Translations under genes and position numbers: made by a program
Assembly: GCA_944739405.2 (NCBI GenBank)
Contig: OX123187.2
Span: 75,376,450 to 75,440,449, forward strand
Reading direction: 5' to 3'
Length of the DNA stretch: 64,000 nucleotides
Source: Euclidia mi
Lineage: Eukaryota > Arthropoda > Insecta > Lepidoptera > Erebidae
The notes under the pieces: model-generated
Database searches by the model: none
What the model saw: only the letters and a program-made list of their open reading frames with translations
What the model was told of the DNA's origin: nothing
Shown: in pieces, positions 1 through 9,794 of the stretch
How positions within the stretch are numbered: position 1 is the stretch's first letter
Layout: the number at the start of each line of letters is the position of its first letter

Positions 1-1447
1 AATGTAGTTTTAGATGTGTGTTATTCTTTTCAGAAAAAAATACTATTGAATAAAGGGTAATATTCTGCTGACATTGTGGTAATCTATTTGAATTATAGTT
101 ATATGCCTAAAGGTACAATATGCAGTACATTCAAACATTTGCGCATATGTATACATACTCACATTTATTTACGCGTCTCAATTACTTTTTATTTATTTAT
201 TTTTTAACTTTATATACACTGAAGCGTATAAAGGCGGACTTAATGCCTTAGGCATTCTCTACCAGTCTACCTTCGCGTGGTGCAGAGATTAAAAGTTGGT
301 GTATTGTAGAAGTGAGTGAAGAAGAACTTTTGTAGCATAAACGTAATACATATATACATAGTTTAAAAATACATACATTTGATAATACAAGAACATATAA
401 ATAATAAAGTAAGTATAAAAAATTAAAAAACATAGCAATTATAAACAATAATTTGAAAATAAAGGTGATGAACAACTTTTATTTGCCTTCAAGTTTTGCC
501 TCGGGTTAGGCGCACATTTTTATTTTCATATAATTTCACGATTGAGATGCGTAACATAAATATTAAAATAGTTTGTTTTTCTGTTAATGCATTATAAATC
601 CTATGTAGCATACTCAATTTAAAATCCAATTATGTGTTTATTATTGTAAGTTTCACCTTATTCTCTACAAATATTTGTGTGATCAACAATGTTTATTAAA
701 GTCTTCATGCTGCTTACAAGAATGAAATATTTACAAACCTAACGTGATTTTAAAGTTTAAGTAAGTATTTCATCTAGCGTATCGCAGTTGCTTATTGCAT
801 AACTTTGAATATTTCTGGCCACAATTTGTGAATAATAATGTAGACAGAAGACGTGGAGCTCTCAAAGATCTATCTTTAGAACTGCACGTCTCCTATCTGT
901 AACTGTAGTTCAGATTGCAGATCTCCCACAAAGTACTACTTACCAATTGAGACAAATCAAGATTTAAAATACTCCAATTGAGGCATTGCAAAGCAGTGAG
1001 ACGAGCTCTTTAAACGACTATGCCATTCGTGCCGTCTTCTGTTATATCAAATGAATCTCACTTGTGGAGAAACATCAAAGTTCAAGCTCTGTGTGGCAAT
1101 TTATTACTCTCCCCACCGCGATACCGCTACTTTAAATAGTAATTGCTCTTTACCATGCCATAGTATATTACGCAGACGTCTTAAACTAAAACAGCCTATG
1201 GTTTTTACACAGAATTTTAAAATTAACCCATGGTCGACTATTTACAAAATGGTTCCCCCAAACAAAACACAAAATATGACCGTCCAAAAATTCACGATGA
1301 TTAGCTGGCCAATCGAAATGTCATCTCATCTCATCTTCAGTTTAAGATGTAGGGCGGATCTGAAAAATTGCGCCGTTTGATCGGACATCCATCATGGAGA
1401 TGACTTGCTTCTCCTTGATGGCCTATTGATGGCTGCTGCTATAGAAC
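1..1447. repeat. Segmental duplication, left copy
   Basis: This sequence recurs in the same orientation at 61132-64000, about 61.1 kb away, at roughly 95 percent identity in the stretches I compared (for example 480-650 against 62870-63040). Position 1 aligns with 61132 and position 1447 with 64000, so both window edges may cut through the repeat. The left copy has about 255 bases (roughly 190-445) that the right copy lacks. They include a segment (225-275) that I recognise as a common lepidopteran interspersed repeat. A 109-codon frame at 1051-1380 exists only in this copy. Its counterpart stops early and differs mostly by amino-acid-changing substitutions, so I do not call it a gene. Whether this is a true segmental duplication or two members of an uncharacterised repeat family is open. 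Confidence 0.8.
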
Positions 1448-2182
1448 AATTTGTTGGGATACCATTGTTTGGATTTAGTTGTAAGGAAATGATTAAGTAA
1501 GAGCTTCAGGATGAAGATGTGTAAATGTTTTTGTTGCGAGATTTTTGGTGTCTTCAAACGATTTATACCGGACAAATGGTTTTCAATTTGTCACTATTAC
1601 GAGTATAGTGGACGTCACCTCAATGTTTTATTATTTTGAACTCATTTACATACCTAGTTTATGTACTTCTTTGATTTGATCACGTGCAATGAAGCATTAC
1701 CAGCTTTAAATAATGAAGACTTTGTATTGCTGGTTAATGAATACTTCTCATTTTCCTGAAGAGGCAAAAATTATTGAAGCTCAGCGACCGCGCTGTCAAG
1801 GATGGGTGTTTCACATTTTATAGGATTCTAAAGCGATGCCTAAGGTAATCTATCATAATTGAAGTTAGAAACGCTCAGAATATATTAAAATATTTTTAGT
1901 ATTTGAAGTACGTGTAAAAGCGCTCGTACTCTTTAAGGCGAAGTTCAGTTTTAAGTGTTTAATATTTTTCAAATTCACTCAGCATATGTGAATCCCGCTG
2001 AACTGTTGTTCAAGCTACCAAAACTTGCTCTCAAATACTGCGAGCTATTTTCTACTTGACGTGTATAGGTTTGTTCAGGTAAATTATAGTTTTTGTGAAA
2101 ACTGTTTTATGCAATGTAGTAATTATGAAAGAACTTTTAACCTCTGAGATTGATCATAACACTAAGAGGTTGAAATTCAATT
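1448..2182. other. No recognisable feature
   Basis: AT-rich sequence without a long open frame, a recognisable repeat or inverted ends. Confidence 0.5.
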
Positions 2183-2222
2183 CAATTCAGCGGCTTTTAT
2201 AACTATAAAAGTCGCTGAATTG
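2183..2222. repeat. Short hairpin
   Basis: Two 18-base arms (2183-2200 and 2205-2222) pair around a 4-base loop with one mismatch. It lies just left of a SINE. No function is inferred. Confidence 0.7.
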
Positions 2223-2253
2223 GATTGCCGCTGTTAAACTGTTATTTCACTAG

Positions 2254-2570
2254 GATCATCATCAGCCCTATAAATAAACTGTCCCACTGCTGTGCACGGG
2301 CCTCTTCTCACTATGAGAAGGGTAAGGCCATAGCCCACCACCCTGACCAAGTGCGGGTTGACAGACTTCACATGTCTCTCGAAAACATTATGGAGAGCGC
2401 TCAGATATGCAGGTTTCCCCACAATGTTTTCCTTCGCTGTTAAGCAAGCGATAATTAACAATTTAATACGCACATAACTTCGAAAATTAATTGGTGCGCG
2501 CCGTGGATTCGAACCCGAGACACTCTGAGTAGCATTTCGCCGGTCTCTCCACTAGGCTATCTCTGCTATT
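2254..2570 (-). mobile_element. tRNA-derived SINE, lepidopteran type, near full length
   Basis: Read on the minus strand, it starts with a tRNA-like head: an A-box-like TAGCCTAGTGG near 2560 and a B-box GGGTTCGAATCC near 2510. A body follows with the segment CCCGTGCACAGCAGTGGGAC, then a GATGATGAT tail at 2254. The same body and tail occur at 58640-58862 on the plus strand and as a fragment at 60783-60850. SINEs are non-coding and rely on LINE machinery. I saw no clear target duplication. The exact family name is not assigned. Confidence 0.75.
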
Positions 2571-2744
2571 CGGTCTATCCACTGTGTTCATTGAGTCTAA
2601 AAGCTTCGAAAAATATTAACTTATCTATGAAGCATCTGCCTTTGACCTTCTCAGCCCTGTGTGGCCGTCAACACGAGAAGAAGAAATTGAAGAACCCTGA
2701 AGGATAACAATATTCTAAAGCTACACCAAAATATTCTGCAGGTA

Positions 2745-2937
2745 TATAAAATTCATGCGTTACTGACTGACTGACAGAGAAGGCACAGCATAAACTATTA
2801 AGCACCAGTGGCTTGTTCGTTGGGAACCGTAAGAGTGCAATAAGCAGAAGAAATTGACCGAAATTTCCTCGGGATCGCGCTGAAACGATTAACCTAAAAT
2901 AAAATGTGCTAGCGTAACTGCGGGCATCCTTCTAGTA
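2745..2937 (-). repeat. Interspersed repeat, family R-A
   Basis: Contains GCGTTACTGACTGACTGACAG and ends near a GGGCATCCTTCTAG-like motif. Related sequences occur at 34795-35001 (opposite orientation), 35830-36040 and 55330-55480. This looks like a lepidopteran non-coding repeat, perhaps a non-LTR 3' end, but I cannot classify it. Confidence 0.6.
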
Positions 2938-3173
2938 GGTAGAATATTACTGTATATTTTTTATAAGTGTTGTTTTCGCTAACTACCAATCTATTTATTA
3001 AATAACGGAGAAGAGTCACTCTGAACGACTTTTAATATTTTTTTTCATTCACTTTCAATATTTTATTTATTCGCGGCGGGGTGCGCCCCGTGCGGCGCGG
3101 GCGCAAGTTGACCTTCAGTCTTAAGAAATTAGGTCAATGGGACAGTCGTTTAACACGCTCCCGTCACTCGGTG
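2938..3173. other. AT-rich sequence with a GC-rich patch
   Basis: AT-rich up to 3070, then a GC-rich, CpG-containing patch at 3072-3110. No element is recognised. Confidence 0.4.
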
Positions 3174-3377
3174 CACGGTAATAATATCTAACAGTATTGT
3201 AACTCCATACAAACGCACGAAACTCGAGTTATACCTACGCGCCGCGAGCAGAGTACCCATTAGACTGGGCGGACTGTACCTACAGTACCCGCAGCCGCTA
3301 TCGCATGCGGCGCGTCTGGTAGGTATATAACTCACGAAGACGGCCGAGTTACAATACTGTTAGATTATATTACCGTG
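3174..3377 (+). mobile_element. MITE, copy 1 (hAT-like, tentative)
   Basis: Both ends carry an imperfect inverted repeat of about 30 bases that starts CACGGTAATA and contains ATCTAACAGTATTGTAACT. The flanks CTCGGTG (3167-3173) and CTCAGTG (3378-3384) look like a 7-base target duplication with one mismatch. The interior is GC-rich and non-coding. A reverse-complement copy lies at 8868-9083. Length and lack of coding capacity fit a non-autonomous DNA transposon. Superfamily is uncertain because hAT elements usually duplicate 8 bases. Confidence 0.8.
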
Positions 3378-3965
3378 CTCAGTGTCCGTGTTACGTAATT
3401 AAACTACAATCGTGGATATTACAATACTGATGTGTTCGCTAGTGGATTGATAGGCCGCAACCTGACCTGACTCCATAGGGTTTTATTAGTGGATCAACGT
3501 TATAAGATTTGTGTACAAAGAAGAAACGGAGTCGCGAGAACGCGAGAAACATGTGTGTGCAAATGTGTAAATTGATTGTGATGTAAGCAGAAGACTGTAA
3601 AGGTAAGTGATTTGCTATACTCATTGTTGTGAATACCATCGTTGATAACATGTTTTAAACACGCCAGAAATAAGTAAATACCTAAATTCGGCTTTTACTA
3701 GTTATTGAAAATGATTATGTACCGACGATTAATACGTAAATAACAATAAGTTCTACTTTTCGTCCACTAGTTTATTATGATTGCGTGAACCCACAGCTTA
3801 TTTCTGTTGACTTACGAAGGAATAGGTAGGTACAGCTATTTAGTTACATGTGTTTATTATTTTAATTATTAGGTATGTGCTTAAATTTAATGAAGTTGTC
3901 ATCGTAATTAATTTGTGTTTTGTAAGTACGTAAATTAGGTATCACTATCCATCCGTACCTATTTC
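3378..3965. other. No recognisable gene; possible splice-donor-like site
   Basis: Ordinary AT-rich sequence. An AAAG|GTAAGTG donor-like string lies near 3602. Nothing else supports an exon. Confidence 0.3.
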
Positions 3966-3969
3966 TTAT

Positions 3970-4203
3970 GCTGGGGCCTGCCTCACTACCGGCTAACGTC
4001 AATGTCTGCTAGCGCGATAACTATTGCGATATTTTTTAAAGTAGGTGACTAAAACGTCAACGTGAATGCCCATCATTGGCGATAAAAACGCCAAACGCTA
4101 ATGTTAATGCCGTTGTCAAATTATCACGTTAAATCGTGGCTACACCTAAGGTTAACGTACATTATAGCAATAATTAATGGCATTTCTCGTTAGTATAGCC
4201 CCA
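3970..4203. mobile_element. Possible MITE with CTGGGGC ends
   Basis: The segment begins CTGGGGC and ends GCCCCAG, with CTAACG close to both ends in inverted orientation. No clear target duplication is seen, so this is tentative. Confidence 0.3.
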
Positions 4204-4263
4204 GTAGAAGTGCTTTGCTGACTGATACGTGTTTTATGGGTAGGTAGTTACCTACTGTTACAC

Positions 4264-4338
4264 GCGCTGTACGGTACCTAAAACAGCTGTTGACCTCGCC
4301 GCGCGACGTCAACAGCTGTTTTTAGGTACCTACAGCGC
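4264..4338. repeat. Long palindrome, 31-base arms
   Basis: Arms 4264-4294 and 4308-4338 are near-perfect inverted repeats (each containing GGTACCTA and CAGCTGTTGAC) around a GC-rich 13-base loop. On either strand this would form a strong hairpin. It could be a tiny fold-back element. Confidence 0.85.
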
Positions 4339-5111
4339 GCCGACGAGACGATCGACGATCGAGTCGCGCATTACTACGTATTTTCTAGAGTTTTGGACGT
4401 TTATAACTTTTTTATTTTACGTGGTAGGTAAATTTTGATTTTGAATATGAATAGTAGAAATTTTTTCCAACGTGAGGTTTTTTTTTCCTAAACCAATAAA
4501 AAATCAGCGTGTATAGTCCTACAAAATCTTCTATCTCTCAGCCGAAGACTTTTTAAAATCAGTTAAGCCGTTCCAAAGATTATGCCGGACAAATAGAGAG
4601 ACAGGGAAACTGTATGTCTGTCCATTCGTATGACACAGCTAATTCATTCCGAAACTATTCGGACTATACATTTGAAACTTGGTAGTATTTATTCTGTGAA
4701 TTGCTTCTTTTTATACATAAATAAAAATTGGAACGTAAGGGGCTAGTCTTCATACGTGGGACTGACATGACTTCTTTTTTCATCAATTGAAAAGTACCTA
4801 CCAGCTTAATTGGACCCTGTTAAGTAGAAAAGATCCAACTGACGTTTGCACACTTTTGAGTAAATGCAGTTCAAAGTTTGACAGCGAATTTTAAAATAGG
4901 GCTATGCCATAACTACATGAAATTTAGTCACGTAATAAAATATTACATAAACATTACTTTGAATGTAGATTCATATACATTTTTATATTAATACTTTAAG
5001 TAATCACTCAAAATATACCTCTGGATCTTTTATGCAAAATACGAAAATATTTAGTTTATTAGTGGTATCTTTTTAAAAGGTTGAAATAAACGAATATATC
5101 TGGTATAATCT

Positions 5112-5179
5112 GGTTTATTTCTTTATTATAATAATTGATATTATTAGTAATATCAATTATTATAATAAAGTAATAAACC
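5112..5179. repeat. AT-rich hairpin, 32-base arms, 4-base loop
   Basis: Arms 5112-5143 and 5148-5179 pair with one mismatch. It lies inside the 1.6 kb inverted-repeat element and could be a fold-back insertion or a slippage product. Confidence 0.85.
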
Positions 5180-5319
5180 CCTCTGGGGCAGTTGTTATCT
5201 CAAAATGAGATTAACGCAATTTTGGAGAGCTAAGTAGAAGCTTTTAAACTTCACCTTCATCTTGTGATATAAACAAAAACAGTTTTACAAGATGAAAGTT
5301 TACAAGCCGCAGCTTTGTG

Positions 5320-5990
5320 GTGAGCTGATTACGTGTGGCGACACAGTCGTCCAGAACACTTCGGGGAGTCGGTCAGGGCCTCGTCTCCGGCTTGCCTTAA
5401 CTGCCTGGTTGGAGTGGATTTCCAGGAGTGCCCGCAGGACTCTCAACTCTGGTTTGCCTTAGTCGGCCGGCCAGAGGAAAGTCGCAAGAGCTATTAGCTC
5501 GGGGGTGAAAGTATCATTTTCAAGGGCGTAATTACGGAGAAACCCGCTCCGGGTCAGGAGACCCGCGATGGCGAAACCGCTGCCGCACCGCTCTACACCC
5601 CCTAGCCACTCACAACGGTGTTGCCCTCTGTCTGCCTTTATAGGAGACTTTGTTTACCTTGGTGGCTATTAAGAGAGGGCCCATCTGTCTAGTGAGTCGA
5701 CGTGTCACCGTCTGCCCCATTTCGACGTACTACAAGAGTACTTAAGGCAGACCCCGGTTTTCATCCATAGTTTCCATATTAACTAATACATTGAACCCCC
5801 ACCACAGTAGCCCAGAGTAATTAATTGCCATACAAGTAGCAATACTCCTACACCTGATGCGGCCAATCCATGGCTGTACTTCATAGTGCTGTTATAGAGG
5901 CTCCTCATTAGGTGTCCCACATCAAATCCTAGATTAAACTCTCAAAGGGCCTCTGCGCGTTGGACCTATGTTTCCGTGTACGCCTACCAA
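5320..5990. repeat. GC-rich block, probable nested repeat
   Basis: Composition changes sharply from the AT-rich surroundings. It holds stop-rich, non-coding sequence with motifs such as CAGGAGACCCGCGATGGCG. It may be the untranslated part of a non-LTR element, but no coding domain supports this. Confidence 0.35.
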
Positions 5991-6499
5991 AGACCTGTGT
6001 ACTATTTTAACACAATATGTTAGAATAGTATGTGTGATAGAAAAACAAAGAAAATAATGTTATTTTCTTTATGAGTAGGTATTTCTTTCGTTTTGAGCCA
6101 TGATATTTTTCCACCAGCTATAGACTTTTATTGAAAAACAAAAAAGCAAAATAGATCCACGCGTCATGAATCTTATAAAGACCTTAAATCCTATACTAAA
6201 CATGTATTCAAGCAACATGATTCTTTTTTGATTTTTTCACAAGTTACAATTATGTGATGGTACCTTTGGCATGGTAAAAGGATTCTAGGGTAAATGTCAT
6301 CAAACTGCCTGGATCTTTTGTGCATATATAAAACTTGACGAGCAGATTATGGTTATGTATTTAACTCGATTTCATAAAAAATGTTGGTTGGATCTTTTCT
6401 GCTTAACAGGGTCCAATTGACCTTTCTCGAAGCATGCTTAACTAGTACAATTATGTGTTATCTTCTAATCTAGCCTATTATTATTACATGATGTCGTAT

Positions 6500-6745
6500 T
6501 ATATTTTTTTTATTTCATAGGAAGACAAACGAGCAAGTGGGTCCCCTGATAGTAAGTAATCACTGCAACCCATAGAGACCTGCAGTGCCCGAAGGATTAC
6601 AAGTGCGTTGCCTACCTTTTAAAAAGGAATATGCTCGCTTCTTGAAGATTCCAATGTCGAATTGGTTAGGAAATACCGCTGCAGGTAGCTGGTTCCATAG
6701 TTTGGTCGTACGAGGCAGGAAATGGCGTGTGAATCGTACGGTAGA
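6500..6745 (+). repeat. Lepidopteran interspersed repeat fragment, family R-B
   Basis: The pattern 'GGAAGACAAACGAGCAAGTG ... CCCTGATAGTAAG ... CACTGC ... GCGTTGCC' is one I recognise as a common lepidopteran repeat. A related fragment lies at 29300-29460. The 61-codon frame at 6585-6770 crosses the edge with the next SINE and is not a gene. Confidence 0.5.
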
Positions 6746-6754
6746 AGAAAGCCA

Positions 6755-6930
6755 CTCATCAAGGGGGTGAGGGTTTTATCATATTATGCAGAGAATAGCA
6801 CTGTAACAGAAGGAAAACTTGATACAAACCCTATACCAACCCGTTTGGCCAGCGTGGTATAGTCAATTCCTCCTTTCAAAGGAGGCCTAGTCCAGCAGTG
6901 GACTGTTAAAGGCTGATGATGATGATAAGT
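6755..6930 (+). mobile_element. SINE fragment (CCAGCAGTGGACTG type)
   Basis: It matches the reverse complement of the element at 63602-63770, including TCCTTTCAAAGGAGGCC, GTCCAGCAGTGGACTG and a GATGATGATGAT tail ending near 6928. It is 5'-truncated relative to that copy. Confidence 0.75.
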
Positions 6931-6984
6931 ATGTACTATAATAAACTGTCCATCTTATAAGTACGTAAACAATGATTACATAAG

Positions 6985-7070
6985 AGCACCGCGCGCGGGC
7001 TAGTGCGTCGGCTGTATGCGACGCGCCGCGTCCGCACTCCGCTCGCCCGCGCCCGCGCTGCCGCATGACT
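6985..7070. other. CpG-rich island
   Basis: About 85 bases composed almost wholly of G and C with many CG dinucleotides, in an AT-rich context. It might be promoter DNA or a mobile-element fragment. No transcript evidence is visible. Confidence 0.35.
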
Positions 7071-7815
7071 TTATGCTTTGAAAATATAATCCATGGATGT
7101 GATACATACGTCGACGTAATAACGTAGTAATTGAGTCGGCGTATGTATTATGTTACTTTATTTTCTTGTATTGTTATATAACTATTGTTTTTTAATCCTG
7201 TTTTTGTGTACCTAATTATTGTTTTGTCGTCTAGATACACATGAGTAAATTATTGTAACTTTAATTATTGTGCTGATTAACGCCCGTGCGGCATTTAAGG
7301 TGCACACAGAATACCAGCGTTTTATTGTGGACACTACCACAATGCGACAGTATAGCTGAGTGTGTACCTATCTGTCACAGATAACTGTTATGCCTTGCCA
7401 TGTTTGATTTTATATATTATACTTGTCCAGTGTCTGTGACAAATAAATAGTTTTTTTCTTTCTTTAATTTTTTTCACATAGTAGGCAGGATCTAGTCTAC
7501 TGGTGAATACTAATACAATCGCGTACCACAGTATGGTAAGCCATGCTGACGTCAACCTTCTATTCTCGCTGGGCAGCATAAACGGATCGTAGATGCTACA
7601 CCGCTACCTTGGTAGGTTCAAGGTACTGGTCTTACGACAGAGGGCTCTTGGGCATGCAATGACAAGCTACAATATCGATATCATACACTTTTTGAAGATA
7701 AAACAAGACTTTGCTATTCGATTCACATATTATGTTGGAAGCATTTCTACATTGAATATACAAACTTCAAGGAAAGGAACTCAATAACTAAGTACGAGAA
7801 AAGAAATACAAGACT
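7071..7815. other. No recognisable feature
   Basis: AT-rich sequence. Short frames at 7388-7579 and 7593-7787 show no recognisable domain. Confidence 0.5.
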
Positions 7816-7818
7816 TTA

Positions 7819-8032
7819 GGCCGCCCTCACATTGGCGAGAGCGGCAATGCAGCGTCACTTCGTCGTCGACGCCGCTTTGACGTCACGTCAGCCGAGCGTT
7901 CTTTGAGTACGCTTTTGTCTTTTGAAGAACACTTGGCTGACACGACGTAGACGCGGCGTCTACGCGGATTCGACGCCGGGTCGACGCCAAGGTGCCGCTG
8001 CGTTGACGTTGACGCTCAATGTAAGGGGAGCC
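7819..8032. mobile_element. MITE with TTA target duplication (PIF/Harbinger-like)
   Basis: A 214-base non-coding element is flanked by TTA at 7816-7818 and 8033-8035. Its ends are inverted (GGC-CCC-CACATTG against GGCTCCCCTTACATTG read inward). The interior is rich in GACGCCG/CGTCGACG motifs. A 3-base TWA duplication and a G-rich terminus fit non-autonomous PIF/Harbinger elements. Confidence 0.75.
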
Positions 8033-8035
8033 TTA

Positions 8036-8867
8036 GTTTGGCAAAAACCCAACAAAATCTGCTTTCTCTTACATAATGTACCTAATTATATAGTCTAGAT
8101 ATCCTAAGAACAATACTATTTTATTTAGGTACAATATGTTACTAATTACGTAAGTGATTACTTACAAAGAAGTTCAGAAGTACGGCAGCTCCTAGCTTTA
8201 AAACAACCTGGCATGATTATTAATATTAAATAAAATATAGAAACAAGCGAAACCAAATAAAACATACTCGTAATGACTGAAAATAACATTAATTTTGCGA
8301 ACTTACTCGTATTTCCGAAAAGTTACGCTAATGGTCTACCCACTCTGATCCAATTATATTATGCGTAATTGGCAACCCAATAATGTAACATTACTTTGTA
8401 GTTATAAATAAACTTTATTTTTCTTTTTCCTTTCAAAATAGAATATTATAAGATAGAAACAACTACCCAAAACTCGGCTAGTCATAACGGTACGTAATAA
8501 TACTAGGGCAAAAAACAATCACACACAAGGGTGTAAAAAGACCCTTAACGAAAACTGAAACCCCATATCGTACCAATTATTACGATAATTTTTTACTTCG
8601 GCGGCATACCTGGAAAATTACTGGTTCAGGAGATATTGAGGCTCAAAGTCACGACTTTTTTTTTCGAATTATTCCAAAATCGTGTTTAGAATGATAAATG
8701 TACACTTTCTGCCAAATAAACATAAACAAAATTTTCAATATTTCCCTAAAAAAAACGGCTTTAAAGTTCCGACACGTAGTGTATGCCTACCATCAATCAG
8801 CTGCGAGGTCATTCCCCTCGGCCGCGCGATTACGTGATCATAAACTGCCGCCACAGCGGCGCACGGT
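8036..8867. other. No recognisable gene; possible decayed transposon flank
   Basis: No supported coding region. Sequence from about 8510 resembles the interior of insect repeats that end ACACCCTGTATA, and such an end lies at about 9292. The match is from memory and weak. Confidence 0.3.
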
Positions 8868-9083
8868 CACGGTAATATAATCTAACAGTATTGTAACTCG
8901 GCCGTCTTCGTGAGTTATATACCTACCAGACGCGCCGCATGCGAGCTGCGGCACGATAGCGGCTGCGGGTACTGTAGGTACAGTCCGCCCAGTCTAATGG
9001 GTACTCTGCTCGCGGCGCGTAGGTATAACTCGAGTTTCGTGCGTTTGTATGGAGTTACAATACTGTTAGATATTATTACCATG
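8868..9083 (-). mobile_element. MITE, copy 2, inverted relative to copy 1
   Basis: This is the reverse complement of 3174-3377 with a 12-base length difference. It has the same CACGGTAATA-type ends and is flanked by a perfect 7-base duplication GCACGGT (8861-8867 and 9084-9090). The independent target duplication shows that this copy transposed separately from copy 1. Confidence 0.85.
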
Positions 9084-9090
9084 GCACGGT

Positions 9091-9379
9091 GTAGGTAGAT
9101 ACGGCCGGCGTAGGTACGATGCATAACTCGCGCCAATTTTTTCTGCAAGCGCGCGCTATACATTGCCGCTAATAAAATGTGTCTATTTTTTTAAGCTTAA
9201 AAAATATTTTGTTTCCCAGGTATTATTGTCGCGTAGTATGACTTGGTATGATGTGTAAAACAAATAGACTTCGGCTTAGTGATGGGTCTTGTGACACCCT
9301 GTATATCCGTTCTTATAAGAAATAATCCGAGATCCTAGTTCCCATAGAATAAAGAATACTAACCAATTCCAATTCAAAT
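9091..9379. other. No recognisable feature
   Basis: AT-rich sequence. It contains ACACCCTGTATA near 9292, a string seen at the ends of many insect DNA transposons and again at 53538. Confidence 0.4.
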
Positions 9380-9766
9380 TATAACGCCATCTATCGGTGA
9401 ATGAGAGAACTAGAAGAGATTGGATGTATCGGTGGTTTAAAGGTATTTCATCTACTCTCTACTAGATGGCGTTACTGTATCGACTGTTCCCGACTGTTAC
9501 GAGAATATTCGCGGGAAGTCTAGAAAGAACTAGTTTGATATCCGGCCGGTATAAATACCGCGCGGACAGGCGAATCAACACAGTTCATTTGAATACACGA
9601 AGCGATCAAGATCAGCGAAGGGAAGTGAGTCGGAAGTGTTTTCTAGTAGTGTGAAATAGTGTTTTATTAGAGTTTTATTCGTGTGTATAAGTGTTGTTGT
9701 TTGTAAAATAAAGTACAGTTTAGTGGCATAGGAGTCTAATTTATCACCGAACCCCAGCTCGTAACA
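9380..9766 (+). repeat. Gypsy-1 5' LTR (lacks its first about 20 bases)
   Basis: It aligns with 20340-20712. It ends TCGTAACA, the inverse of the TGTTACGA that starts the 3' LTR. The matching start is missing here, so the left edge is truncated or recombined. A TATA box (TATAAATA) lies at 9550-9557 and a polyadenylation signal AATAAA at 9707-9712. Inverted CGCCATCTA/TAGATGGCG motifs occur in U3. By eye about 4 percent substitutions separate the two LTRs, plus one indel block near 9515-9540. Confidence 0.9.
9550..9557 (+). promoter_or_regulatory. LTR TATA box
   Basis: TATAAATA in the 5' LTR. The 3' LTR has TATAAGTA at the same place (about 20498), so the downstream copy is mutated. Confidence 0.6.
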
Positions 9767-9769
9767 AAT

Positions 9770-9787
9770 TGGTGTCAGAAGAAAGGG
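9770..9787 (+). promoter_or_regulatory. Gypsy-1 primer-binding site (tRNA-Leu type)
   Basis: TGGTGTCAGAAG begins 3 bases after the LTR end. This is complementary to the 3' end of an insect tRNA-Leu, as used by mdg3/blastopia-type gypsy elements (established knowledge, recalled). Confidence 0.75.
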
Positions 9788-9794
9788 ATAAATT

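Larger units (their letters stand above)
4808..6418. mobile_element. 1.6 kb element with 32-base terminal inverted repeats
   Basis: The ends 4808-4839 and 6387-6418 are inverted copies with one mismatch, starting AATTGGACCCTGTTAAG and ending AGATCCAAC. A shared motif GGATCTTTT-N-TGC occurs in both ends and again at 5023 and 6311, like subterminal transposase-binding repeats. The outermost AATT is palindromic, so it may be a 4-base target duplication or part of the inverted repeat. No transposase frame is present. A GC-rich block (5320-5990) and a hairpin (5112-5179) lie inside. I do not recognise the superfamily. Confidence 0.7.

Noticed and set aside
845..1041. ACAGAAGACG inverted ends as a small transposon
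   Set aside because: Only 10 bases match. Both duplicated copies carry it, and no target duplication is seen.
1051..1380. 109-codon frame in the left duplicated segment
   Set aside because: The right copy stops early and differs mainly by amino-acid-changing substitutions. No domain is recognised.
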